Of a DNA stretch of 64,000 bases, positions 17,737 to 25,832 are shown piece after piece; positions within the stretch are counted from its first letter, which is position 1, and every line of letters begins with the position of its first letter. This DNA is from Stenotrophomonas sp. 364 (GTDB lineage: Bacteria > Pseudomonadota > Gammaproteobacteria > Xanthomonadales > Xanthomonadaceae), in contig NZ_CP047135.1 in NCBI RefSeq assembly GCF_009832905.1, positions 3,202,001 through 3,266,000 of the forward strand, written 5' to 3'. A program made the translations under genes and the position numbers. Below the pieces are notes generated by a model. That model saw only the letters and a list, made by a program, of their open reading frames with translations. It did not search any database and was not told where the DNA came from.

Positions 17737-19002
17737 ATGCTGCGGCTGACCGCCCTGCTCACCGGCGTCGCGCTGCTCCTTACCGGCAGCGGGCTTTTGG
17801 GTACGCTGCTGGCGGTGCGCGGCGGCCAGGCCGGCTTCGGTGCCGGTACGCTGGGGCTGGTGATGTCCGGGTATTTCGCCGGCTTCTTCATCGGTACCTT
17901 TTTCGCGCCCTCGCTGATCGGCCGCATCGGGCATATCCGTGCGTTCGCCTTCTTCGCCGCGCTCGCGGCAATCGCCGTACTTCTGCATCCGCTGTGGCTG
18001 CACCCCGTCGCCTGGGGAGTGCTGCGCATCGCCACCGGCATCGCGCTGGTCGGGCTGTATACGGTGATCGAGAGCTGGCTCAACGCCGAGCCCGATCCGG
18101 CCCGGCGCAGCCGCGCGTTCTCGCTGTACATGGTGGTCAATCTTTCTGCGCTGGCGCTGGGCCAGGTGCTGCTGATGCTGGGCGAGGCCAGCGCGATGGC
18201 GATGTTCATGCTGACCGCGATCCTGATCTGCGCGGCGGTGTTGCCGGTCACCGCAACACGCCTGCGCCAGCCGGACGTGCCGGTGGTGTCGCGGCTCACC
18301 CTGAGCCGGCTGTATGCGATGGCGCCGGTGGCCACCGTGGCGGCGGGCCTGTCCGGGCTGGCGATGGGCGCCTTCTGGGGCCTGCTGCCGGTGTATGCCG
18401 GCGCGGTGGGCTTGGATGGCAATGGCGTGGCGCTGTTCATGCTGACTGCGATTCTGGGCGGTGCGCTGCTGCAGTGGCCGCTGGGCCATATCAGCAATGG
18501 CCACGACCGGCGCAGTGGGCTGGTCGCCCTGAGCCTGGCCGCTGCCGGCATCGCGGTGGTGGCATCGCTGCCGATGATCCAGCTGCAGACCCACCTGCTG
18601 TTCGGGTTGTTCTTCTGCTACGGCGGGCTGGCGTTCGCGCTGTATCCGTTCGCGGTGGCCCACATGCTCGACTACCTGCCGCGCCAGCACCTGCTGTCGG
18701 GCTGTTCCAGCCTGCTGCTGGTGCACGGCGTGGGCGCGGCACTGGGTCCGGCGCTGGCCGGCGCGGCGATGCAGCGCTTCGGCCCTGCCGCGCTGCCCTT
18801 GTACTTCGCCGTGGTGCTGATGCTGCTGGCGCTGTTCACCGGCGCGCGCCTGCTGCGGTTCCAGCGGGTGCGCACGCATCCGGTCGGGTTCCGGCTGATG
18901 CTGCGCACCACGCCGTCGGCGCTGGAGCTGATGCCCGAAACCGACCTCGAGGCGCCGCCGGATACCCCCCCATCCACCCGTTCCGATAAGGAAGCCCATT
19001 GA
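17737..19002 (+). CDS. MFS transporter (YcaD-like), partner of GgpPS, 421 aa
   Basis: Major facilitator superfamily protein with about 12 membrane helices (residues 5-375) and a hydrophilic C-terminal tail rich in Pro/Thr/Asp. The family resembles YcaD-type transporters, which have been noted next to the glucosylglycerol gene in Stenotrophomonas. The start MLRLTALLTG at 17737 follows an ATG-free leader. Upstream, 17678-17692 is an inverted repeat CGTAG-CTGTG-CTACG overlapping a GCTACGGTA that vaguely resembles a sigma-S -10 element (weak). The stop overlaps the ggpPS start by 4 bp, so the two are coupled. Role inferred: solute uptake, export or recovery. Confidence 0.85.
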   Translation: MLRLTALLTGVALLLTGSGLLGTLLAVRGGQAGFGAGTLGLVMSGYFAGFFIGTFFAPSLIGRIGHIRAFAFFAALAAIAVLLHPLWLHPVAWGVLRIATGIALVGLYTVIESWLNAEPDPARRSRAFSLYMVVNLSALALGQVLLMLGEASAMAMFMLTAILICAAVLPVTATRLRQPDVPVVSRLTLSRLYAMAPVATVAAGLSGLAMGAFWGLLPVYAGAVGLDGNGVALFMLTAILGGALLQWPLGHISNGHDRRSGLVALSLAAAGIAVVASLPMIQLQTHLLFGLFFCYGGLAFALYPFAVAHMLDYLPRQHLLSGCSSLLLVHGVGAALGPALAGAAMQRFGPAALPLYFAVVLMLLALFTGARLLRFQRVRTHPVGFRLMLRTTPSALELMPETDLEAPPDTPPSTRSDKEAH

Positions 19003-21296
19003 CTGTATCGACACCCGCCCTTTCCACTCCCACCCGTACTTCGCCGGCCACGCCGGCCCCGCAACTGATCCTGGCCACCGACCTGGATGGCACGTTCCTC
19101 GCCGGCGATGCCGCTGCGCGCCACCGGCTGTACCGGCTGGTTGACCAGCACCCGGGCATCGCCCTGATCTTCATCACCGGCCGCGGCCTGGAAGCGGTGA
19201 TGCCGCTGCTTTCCGACCCGGCCATTCCGCGCCCGGACTACGTGGTCTGCGATGTCGGCGCGACCGTGGTGGATGGCCACACGCTGCAGCCCCTGCAGCC
19301 GCTGCAGTCGATGATCGATGCGCACTGGCCCGGCGAACACGTGGTGGCCGCGGCGATGCGCCCGTTCGCCGCGCTGCAGCGCCAGGACGTGCCCCAGGAG
19401 CGGCGCTGCTCGTACTTCTGCGATCCCCAGACGCTGGCGCCGCTGCGCGCGCAGATCCAGGCTGCCGCCCAGGCGCTGGGCTGCGACGTGCTGTATTCGG
19501 CAGACCGCTACCTGGACATCCTGCCGCCGGACACCGACAAGGGCCGCACCCTGGCCGCGCTTGCGCGCCTGCTCGACCTGCCGCGCGACCGCATCCTGGT
19601 GGCCGGCGACACCCTCAATGACCTGTCGATGTACACCGCCGGCTTCCGCGGCGTGTGCGTAGGCGATTCCGAGCCAGCGCTGACCGAAGCCACGGCCACG
19701 CTGACCAACACCTTCCATGCCCAGGCACCGGGCTGCGGCGGCATCCTGGAGGCGATCGAGCACTTCGCGCTGCTCGCCGACGATGACCGCTATCTTTACC
19801 CGCCCAAACAGGCCCGCGCCGCCGGCGCCGACCTGGTGATGGTCTACCACCGCCTGCCCTTCGACGAAGTAATGGAAAACGGTGTGCTGGTGCAGCGCCC
19901 GCCGCGCTCGCCCAACGGCATCATTCCCTCGCTGCTGAGCTTCTTCGAAGGCGGCCAGAAGGGCTCGTGGGTGGCATGGGGCATCGACGACCCCAAGCGC
20001 GGACCATTCCAGACCCACCTGGCCGTGGACGCCGAGCGCTACCCCACCCTTACCGCTGCGCGGGTGCCGTTGAGCCGGCAGGAAGTGGACATCTTCTACA
20101 AGCGCTTCTCGAAGGAAGCGTTCTGGCCGATGCTGCATGTGTTCTGGGAACGCGCGAAGTTCCGCGAGGACGACTGGCAGGTGTTCCTGACGGTCAACCG
20201 CAAGTTCGCCGAGGCCACCGCCGCCGAAGCCGCGCACGGGGCCACGGTGTGGATCCATGACTACAACCTGTGGATGGTGCCGGCCACGCTGCGGGAACTG
20301 CGCCCGGACCTGAAGATCGCCTTCTTCCACCACACCTACTTCCCGTCAGCGGACGTGTTCAATGTAGTGCCGTGGCGGCGCGAGATCATCGGCAGCCTGC
20401 TGTCGTGCGACTACATCGGCTTCCATATTCCGCGCCAGGTGGAGAACTTCGTGGACGTGGTGCGCGGCGCCGTGCCGGCCGAGCGCCTGGCGTGGGAAAG
20501 CTGCGCCCCGCGCTTCCTCACCTACGGGTGTGCGGTGGGGCTGGACACCATGACCACGCGCCTGCGCGTGGGCGACCGGGAGATCGCCCTGGGCGCACAC
20601 CCGGTGGGCACCGACCTGCGCCGCATCCACAACGTGCTGGCGCGCAGCGACGTGCGCAATGACATCTTCAAGCTGCGCCGCGAGATCGGCGCGCGCAAGC
20701 TGGTGCTGTCGGTGGAACGCCTGGACTACACCAAGGGCACGCTGGCCAAGCTGGAGGCCTTCGAACGCCTGCTGGAACAGCATCCCGACCGCCAGGGCAA
20801 GGTGACCCTGCTGATGGTGTGCGTCCCGGCCGCGCGCGAGATGACCGTGTACCGCACGCTGCAGAACCAGATCGAGCAGGCGGTGGGCCGCATCAACGGA
20901 CGCTTCTCGCGGCTGGACTGGACGCCGGTGCGGTTCTTCGCACAGGCACTACCCTTCGAGGAGGTGGTGGCGCACTACGCGGCGGCGCAGGTGATGTGGA
21001 TCACCCCGTTGCGCGACGGCCTGAATCTGGTGGCCAAAGAGTTCGTGGCTACCCATGGCATCGAAGGCAGCAGCGGCGTGCTGGTGCTCAGCGAGTTCGC
21101 CGGTGCGGCAGCGGAGTTGAAGGGCGCGGTCCTGACCAACCCGCACGACCCGGCCGATCTGACGGCCGGGCTGCTGCAGGCGTTGTCGATGCCGGAGGAA
21201 GAAGCCACCGGGCGCATGCGGCAGCTGTTCGGCAGCGTGGAATATCACGACGTGGACCGCTGGGGGCGCGAGTTCCTGGAGGCGGTACGCGGCTGA
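18999..21296 (+). CDS. ggpPS: Bifunctional glucosylglycerol-phosphate phosphatase/synthase GgpPS, 765 aa
   Basis: Fusion making the compatible solute glucosylglycerol from ADP-glucose and glycerol-3-phosphate, then removing phosphate. Residues about 22-262 are a HAD-IIB phosphatase: nucleophile motif DLDGT (28-32), TGR (60-62), Lys181 in DKGRTL and GDTLND (203-208). Residues about 275-765 are a GT20 glycosyltransferase related to OtsA but with GgpS-like features (MVYHRLPFDE, IHDYNLWMVPATLR, YTKGTL). The phosphatase-first order matches the enzyme described from S. rhizophila. The TTG start is supported by AAGGA upstream and a TTGA overlap with the MFS stop. Expected to respond to salt stress. 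Confidence 0.92.
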   Translation: MTVSTPALSTPTRTSPATPAPQLILATDLDGTFLAGDAAARHRLYRLVDQHPGIALIFITGRGLEAVMPLLSDPAIPRPDYVVCDVGATVVDGHTLQPLQPLQSMIDAHWPGEHVVAAAMRPFAALQRQDVPQERRCSYFCDPQTLAPLRAQIQAAAQALGCDVLYSADRYLDILPPDTDKGRTLAALARLLDLPRDRILVAGDTLNDLSMYTAGFRGVCVGDSEPALTEATATLTNTFHAQAPGCGGILEAIEHFALLADDDRYLYPPKQARAAGADLVMVYHRLPFDEVMENGVLVQRPPRSPNGIIPSLLSFFEGGQKGSWVAWGIDDPKRGPFQTHLAVDAERYPTLTAARVPLSRQEVDIFYKRFSKEAFWPMLHVFWERAKFREDDWQVFLTVNRKFAEATAAEAAHGATVWIHDYNLWMVPATLRELRPDLKIAFFHHTYFPSADVFNVVPWRREIIGSLLSCDYIGFHIPRQVENFVDVVRGAVPAERLAWESCAPRFLTYGCAVGLDTMTTRLRVGDREIALGAHPVGTDLRRIHNVLARSDVRNDIFKLRREIGARKLVLSVERLDYTKGTLAKLEAFERLLEQHPDRQGKVTLLMVCVPAAREMTVYRTLQNQIEQAVGRINGRFSRLDWTPVRFFAQALPFEEVVAHYAAAQVMWITPLRDGLNLVAKEFVATHGIEGSSGVLVLSEFAGAAAELKGAVLTNPHDPADLTAGLLQALSMPEEEATGRMRQLFGSVEYHDVDRWGREFLEAVRG

Positions 21297-21297
21297 C

Positions 21298-21367
21298 GTA
21301 GAGCCGGGCTGTGCCCGGCTGCCATTGGATCGGGCATGGCTTGGAGCCGACCAACGGTCGGCTCTAC
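21298..21367. repeat. Inverted SMAG pair after ggpPS
   Basis: A plus-oriented GTAGAGCCGGGC palindrome (21298-21320) and a minus-oriented one ending GGTCGGCTCTAC (21345-21367) lie between the convergent ggpPS and beta-lactamase genes and may fold as an mRNA end structure for either. Confidence 0.75.
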
Positions 21368-21381
21368 CGCGGGGTGGGCGG

Positions 21382-22281
21382 TTACGCGGCGTGGATGTGC
21401 TGCTCGGCGATGATCGCCACTTGGCGCAGTACATCGTTGCGAGCGGCATCGTCCACGCGGGCGCCTTGCAGGTAGCTGGTGAGCACCCACGGTGCGCCGC
21501 CGGTCAGTGGCCAGAGGATGGCGATGTCGTTGGTGGTGTCTTCGCCGTTGCTGCCGGTTTTGTCACCCACCCGCCATGCCTTGGACAGGCCGGCGCGGAG
21601 GCGTGCATCGCCGGTTTCGTTGTCGATCAGCCAGTCGGCCAGTTGTTGGCGCGACGCCGGCAGCAGCACCTCGCCCAGCACCAGCCGCTGCAGGCTGGCG
21701 GCCATGGCCGCCGGGCTGGTGGTATCGCGCGGATCGCCGGGGGCGAAGCGGTTCACCTCCGGCTCGTCACGGTCGTTGCGGGTCACGTCATCACCGCTGG
21801 CGCGGAGGAACGCGGTCACGCCGGCCGGGCCACCCACGACGCGCAGGAGCAGGTTGGCGGCCGGGTTGTCGCTGGTGACCAGGGTGGCCCGGCACAGGTC
21901 ACGCACGGTAAGGTCCTTGCCCACGTGGCGCGCGGTCACGGGTGCATGCGACAGCAGGTCCTGCGTGGTCATCGCAAGGCGCCGGTCCAGCGAGAGCTTT
22001 CCCTGGTCCGCCAACTGCAGCACGGTCGCGCACAACGCGAACTTGAAGGTGCTGCACATCGGGAAGCGCTCGTCCTGGCGGTGGCCGAAACGCCGGCCGC
22101 TGCCGGTGTCCAGCAACGTGACGCCCAGACGGCCGCCACTGGCCGCTTCAAGCGCGGCGAAATCGCGGGCCGTGGGCCGGGGCGTGGCCGCCACGTCGGG
22201 TTTTTTTGCAAACACGCTGGCGGCGATCGCCGAGACGGCGGCAGCGCCGCTGCATTGCAGGAAAAGACGTCGAGCGAGCAT
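21382..22281 (-). CDS. blaL2: Class A beta-lactamase, L2 type, 299 aa
   Basis: Serine beta-lactamase of the kind carried intrinsically by Stenotrophomonas. The start at 22281 gives MLARRLFLQC, an RR-type (twin-arginine-like) signal with hydrophobic stretch to about residue 25. All class A motifs are present: MCSTFK (Ser77, Lys80), SDN (137-139), EPEVN omega-loop Glu (about 173) and KTG (241-243). Cys precedes the active Ser, as in several class A enzymes of this group. The DLLSHAPVT.RHVGKD region is L2-like. It is divergent from an AmpR-type regulator 208 bp away, the usual inducible arrangement. Confidence 0.93.
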   Translation of the reverse strand: MLARRLFLQCSGAAAVSAIAASVFAKKPDVAATPRPTARDFAALEAASGGRLGVTLLDTGSGRRFGHRQDERFPMCSTFKFALCATVLQLADQGKLSLDRRLAMTTQDLLSHAPVTARHVGKDLTVRDLCRATLVTSDNPAANLLLRVVGGPAGVTAFLRASGDDVTRNDRDEPEVNRFAPGDPRDTTSPAAMAASLQRLVLGEVLLPASRQQLADWLIDNETGDARLRAGLSKAWRVGDKTGSNGEDTTNDIAILWPLTGGAPWVLTSYLQGARVDDAARNDVLRQVAIIAEQHIHAA

Positions 22282-22489
22282 GCGGATCCTCCGTGGCGAA
22301 GGCAGAGTATCGCCAGCATCCCCGCCGGCCCACCAGCAACCATTTTCAGCGGCAGTCATAACGTGAACTAATACGTGTCGACTGCGACAACGGGCGGCGC
22401 ATCTGGAAACCCCGATGGATATTCATGCAGGGCGGCGCATGCGCCGCAGGAATGCGATGATTCCATCACTCCAGCTCACGGCTCCCGCC

Positions 22490-23362
22490 ATGCTCCGCCC
22501 CCAGTTGCCGCTCAATGCCCTGCGCGCCTTCGAGGCCGCCGCCCGCCACCAGAACTTCACCCGGGCCGCGCTGGAGCTGTGCGTCAGCCAGGCCGCGCTC
22601 AGCCACCAGATCCGGGCGCTGGAAGACCGGCTCGGGGTGTCGCTGTTCAATCGACTGCCGCGCGGGGTGGCGCTTACCGATGAAGGCGCGCGGCTGTATC
22701 CGGTACTCAACGAGGCCTTCGACCGCATCGCGGTGAGCCTGGACCGGTTCGTCGGGGGACATTTCCGCGACGTGCTCGGGGTGGGGGTGGTAGGCACGTT
22801 CGCCACGGGCTGGCTGCTGCCGCGGCTGGCCGATTTTTCCGCGCGCCATGCCGATATCGAGCTGCGCGTGCAGACCCACAACAACCGCATCGACCTGGCC
22901 GGCGAAGGGCTCGACCTGGCGATCCGGTTTGGCGATGGCGACTGGCAGGGCCAGGTGAGCACGCCGGTGCTGGACGCCCCGTTCGCCCCGCTGTGCGCGC
23001 CGGCTCTGGCGCGCAGCCTGCGCGATCCGCGCGACCTGGCCAACGTGGCATTGCTGCGTTCGTACCGCAGTGACGAATGGCCGCGCTGGCTGCAGGCGGC
23101 CGGGGTGGCGGAGCTGGAAGCGCGCGGCCCGGTGTTCGATTCGTCGCTGACGTTGGCCAGTGCAGCGGCCGCCGGTGCGGGCGTGGCGCTGCTGCCGTTG
23201 AAGATGTTCGAACAGGACCTGGCGCAGGGACGGCTGGTCCAGCCGTTCGCAAAAACGCTGGACCTCGGGCGGTACTGGTTGACGCGCCTGCGCTCGCGCG
23301 CCGAAAGCGATGCGGCGCGGCGGTTCCGGGAATGGCTGGAGGCGCAGGACGGCGCGGCGTGA
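22490..23362 (+). CDS. ampR: LysR-family regulator, AmpR type, 290 aa
   Basis: LysR-type transcription factor expected to control the divergent beta-lactamase in response to cell-wall fragments. ATG at 22490 (MLRPQLPLNALRAFEA) starts directly at the winged HTH; it is preferred over the upstream 22415 start. The HTH (about residues 5-65) contains CVSQAALSHQIRALEDRLG. The effector domain has the AmpR-like VGVVGTFATGWLLPRL segment and a LQAAGV/SLTLASAAAAGAG C-terminal part. The 208-bp intergenic region should hold the shared operator; I cannot define the box by eye. Confidence 0.88.
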   Translation: MLRPQLPLNALRAFEAAARHQNFTRAALELCVSQAALSHQIRALEDRLGVSLFNRLPRGVALTDEGARLYPVLNEAFDRIAVSLDRFVGGHFRDVLGVGVVGTFATGWLLPRLADFSARHADIELRVQTHNNRIDLAGEGLDLAIRFGDGDWQGQVSTPVLDAPFAPLCAPALARSLRDPRDLANVALLRSYRSDEWPRWLQAAGVAELEARGPVFDSSLTLASAAAAGAGVALLPLKMFEQDLAQGRLVQPFAKTLDLGRYWLTRLRSRAESDAARRFREWLEAQDGAA

Positions 23363-23375
23363 ATCCCGCGGCCAC

Positions 23376-23543
23376 GTAGAGCCGGGCTCTGCCCGGCTTG
23401 CCAAGCGAAGGTGCGTTCCGATAAGCAGACGCGTAGAGCCGGGCTCTGCCCGGCTTGCCAATTGAAGGTGCGTTCCGAAAGGCAGACGCGTAGAGCCGGG
23501 CTCTGCCCGGCTTGCCCGCCACAGGCGCATTCCGGCCGGTACC
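23376..23543 (+). repeat. Three tandem 57-bp SMAG-containing repeats
   Basis: GTAGAGCCGGGCTCTGCCC begins at 23376, 23433 and 23490, an exact 57-bp period. The spacer (AAGCGAAGGTGCGTTCCGA...) is also repeated with a few changes, so the unit includes palindrome plus spacer. A fourth palindrome in the opposite orientation is at 23566-23588 and a variant (GTAGATGCCGACCGCTGGTC) at 23601-23625. Confidence 0.8.
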
Positions 23544-23630
23544 GTAGTTACGTGTCCCGAGATGCAGCCGGGCAGAGCCCGGCTCTACGGGGCTTGCCCG
23601 GTAGATGCCGACCGCTGGTCGGCATGCCGT

Positions 23631-25487
23631 TTACGCGTCCAGCAGCTCCATCCAGGTCTGCTCGGCCTTGCTGAGCAGCGTGGCGGTAGCCTCGCGGTCG
23701 CGGCCCAGCACGGCCATGCGGGTGCTGTCGGCGTAGTTGGACGGATCGGCCAGCTGCCGGTCCAGGTCGGCCAGCAGCGCTTCCAGCTCGCCCACCTTGG
23801 CTTCGGCGGCGGCCAGCTTGTGCGGGTTGACCGGCTTCTTCGGCGGCAGCGGCGGGGTCGGCGGCACCGGTTCCGGTGCGGCCGCGGCCATCTTCTGCTT
23901 GGTGCCCTGCGCGGCGGGACGCGAGCGCAGCCACGCCGCGTACGCATCCAGGTCGCCGTCGAACGGCTCCACCACGCCATCGGCCACGCGCCAGAAGGTA
24001 TCGCAGACCAGGCCGATCAGATGGCGGTCATGCGACACCATCACGATCGCGCCCTCGAAGTCGGCCAGCGCCTCGGCCAGCGCTTCGCGCATTTCCAGGT
24101 CGAGGTGGTTGGTCGGTTCGTCGAGCAGCAGCACGTTGGGCTGCTGGAAGGCGATCAGGGCCAGTGCCAGGCGCGCGCGCTCGCCACCGGAGAACCCGTC
24201 CACCGGCTCGAAGGCACGGTCGCCGGCGAAGTTCCACTTGCCGAGGAAGTCGCGGAACACTTGGTTGGGCGCATCGCGGTCCAGGTCGCGGAAGTGCTCC
24301 ATCGGTGACTGCCCTTCATGCAGCGACTCCACCGTGTGCTGGGCGAAGTAGCCGATGCGCAGGTCCGGATGCGCGGCGCGCTCACCGGTCAGCGGGGCCA
24401 GCTCGCCCACCAGGGTCTTCACCAGCGTGGTCTTGCCCGCGCCGTTGGGACCCAGCAGGCCGATGCGCTGGCCGGCTTCCAGGCCGAAGCCTACGTTGTG
24501 AAGGATCACCGCATCGGCGCCGTACCCGGCATCGACATGGTTGAGCCGGATCAGCGAGAACGGCAGCTTGGCCGGCGGCGAGAACTCGATGCGGAACTCG
24601 CGCTCGGCGCGCACCGCCTCGGTGCCGGCCAGCTTGGCCAGGCGCTTCATGCGGCTCTGCGCCTGGGCGGCCTTGCTGGCCTGCGCCTTGAAGCGGTCGA
24701 TGAAGCTCTGCAGGTGGGCGCGCTCGGCCTGTTCCTTCTCGTGCGCGATCTGCTGCTGGCGCAGCTGCTCGGCGCGCTGGCGCTCGAAATCGGTGTAGCC
24801 GCCCGGGTACAGCTTGGCGCCACCGCCATGCAGGTGCAGGGTGTGGGTGGCCACGTTGTCCAGGAACTCACGGTCATGCGAGATCAGCAGCAGCGTGCCC
24901 GGGTACTTCAGCAGCCACTGTTCCAGCCAGAACACCGCGTCCAGATCCAGATGGTTGGTCGGTTCGTCGAGCAGCAGCAGGTCGCTGGGCATCATCAGCG
25001 CGCGGGCCAGGTTCAGGCGCACGCGCCAGCCGCCGGAGAACGAGGACACCGCCCGCGAGTGGGTCTCGGCCGGGAAGCCCAGGCCATGCAGCAGCTTGCC
25101 GGCACGGGCCTCGGCGTCGTACGCGCCGATCTCGGCCATCTTCTGGTGCGCGGTGGCCACCGCCTCCCAGTCTTCGCGCGCGGCGGCCTCGGCCTCTTCG
25201 CGCATGACCGCGGCCACCTCGGTGTCGCCCTCCAGCACGAACTGCAGCGCCGGGTCGGGCAGCGAGGGGGTTTCCTGGGCCACGCTGGCAATGCGGACCT
25301 TGCCGGGCAGGTCGACATCGCCCTTGTCCGCCTCCAGCTCGCCCTTGACGGCGGCAAACAGGCTGGACTTGCCGGCACCATTGCGGCCGACCACGCCAAC
25401 GCGGTACCCCGCGTGCAGGGTCAGGTCGACATTGGACAACAGCAGCCGCTCGCCACGGCGCAAGGCGAAGTTACGAAGGGAAATCAT
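23631..25487 (-). CDS. ABC-F ATPase (YheS-like), 618 aa
   Basis: Soluble ABC-F family protein with two ATP-binding cassettes and no membrane domain. Members act on ribosomes (translation factor type). Start MISLRNFALRRGE at 25487. Cassette 1 has Walker A GRNGAGKS (about residue 34), signature SSFSGGW and Walker B LLLLDEPTNHLD. The Arg/Gln/Lys-rich linker lies at about 240-300. Cassette 2 has GPNGAGKT and GFSGGERARLALAL, again with DEPTNHLD, and a Pro/Lys C-terminal extension ends in a coiled coil. It is most like YheS among the common subtypes. The frame extends upstream to 25748 but the extension was rejected. Confidence 0.9.
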   Translation of the reverse strand: MISLRNFALRRGERLLLSNVDLTLHAGYRVGVVGRNGAGKSSLFAAVKGELEADKGDVDLPGKVRIASVAQETPSLPDPALQFVLEGDTEVAAVMREEAEAAAREDWEAVATAHQKMAEIGAYDAEARAGKLLHGLGFPAETHSRAVSSFSGGWRVRLNLARALMMPSDLLLLDEPTNHLDLDAVFWLEQWLLKYPGTLLLISHDREFLDNVATHTLHLHGGGAKLYPGGYTDFERQRAEQLRQQQIAHEKEQAERAHLQSFIDRFKAQASKAAQAQSRMKRLAKLAGTEAVRAEREFRIEFSPPAKLPFSLIRLNHVDAGYGADAVILHNVGFGLEAGQRIGLLGPNGAGKTTLVKTLVGELAPLTGERAAHPDLRIGYFAQHTVESLHEGQSPMEHFRDLDRDAPNQVFRDFLGKWNFAGDRAFEPVDGFSGGERARLALALIAFQQPNVLLLDEPTNHLDLEMREALAEALADFEGAIVMVSHDRHLIGLVCDTFWRVADGVVEPFDGDLDAYAAWLRSRPAAQGTKQKMAAAAPEPVPPTPPLPPKKPVNPHKLAAAEAKVGELEALLADLDRQLADPSNYADSTRMAVLGRDREATATLLSKAEQTWMELLDA

Positions 25488-25668
25488 CTTGGGGGGTCCA
25501 TATAACGGAATGGAATGTGCTGGTGAGCACCCTTCCTGCGACGTAATTCTAACGTTAACGAATACTTGACGCGCCCCGGGATGCGCAGCAGGCCTCGTTC
25601 CTCTCTCCCACGACCCTGCATGCGCTTCCCCGGGACCCTGATGTCGGGCCCGCCAGTTCACGTAAATG

Positions 25669-25690
25669 GTTGCTTCTGCAACGTTTTTTG
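25669..25690 (+). terminator. Short hairpin with T-run upstream of the TonB receptor
   Basis: GTTGC-TTCT-GCAAC followed by GTTTTTTG. The 5-bp stem is weak, but the T-run is clean. It is in plus orientation in the 345-bp divergent spacer, so it could be a leader attenuator rather than the end of a gene. Confidence 0.35.
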
Positions 25691-25706
25691 TCGACCTGGC
25701 GGTTAT

Positions 25707-25735
25707 TTGACAAGCGATGAATATCCCGTTAATTC
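25707..25735 (+). promoter_or_regulatory. Sigma-70-like promoter of the TonB receptor
   Basis: TTGACA at 25707-25712 and TAATTC at 25730-25735 with a 17-bp spacer, about 97 bp before the receptor ATG. The -35 is perfect, the -10 only partial. The rest of the 345-bp gap (25488-25832) shows an isolated TAACGTTA palindrome at 25550-25557 and no gene. Confidence 0.4.
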
Positions 25736-25832
25736 CTTTATTGCGCACCGCAACACCCGCCTTCGCCGACCCGCTTCACGCCGTCGAGATGTCGTTCCGG
25801 TGCCGCATCGTCCCTACCGGAGCCACGCCCAG

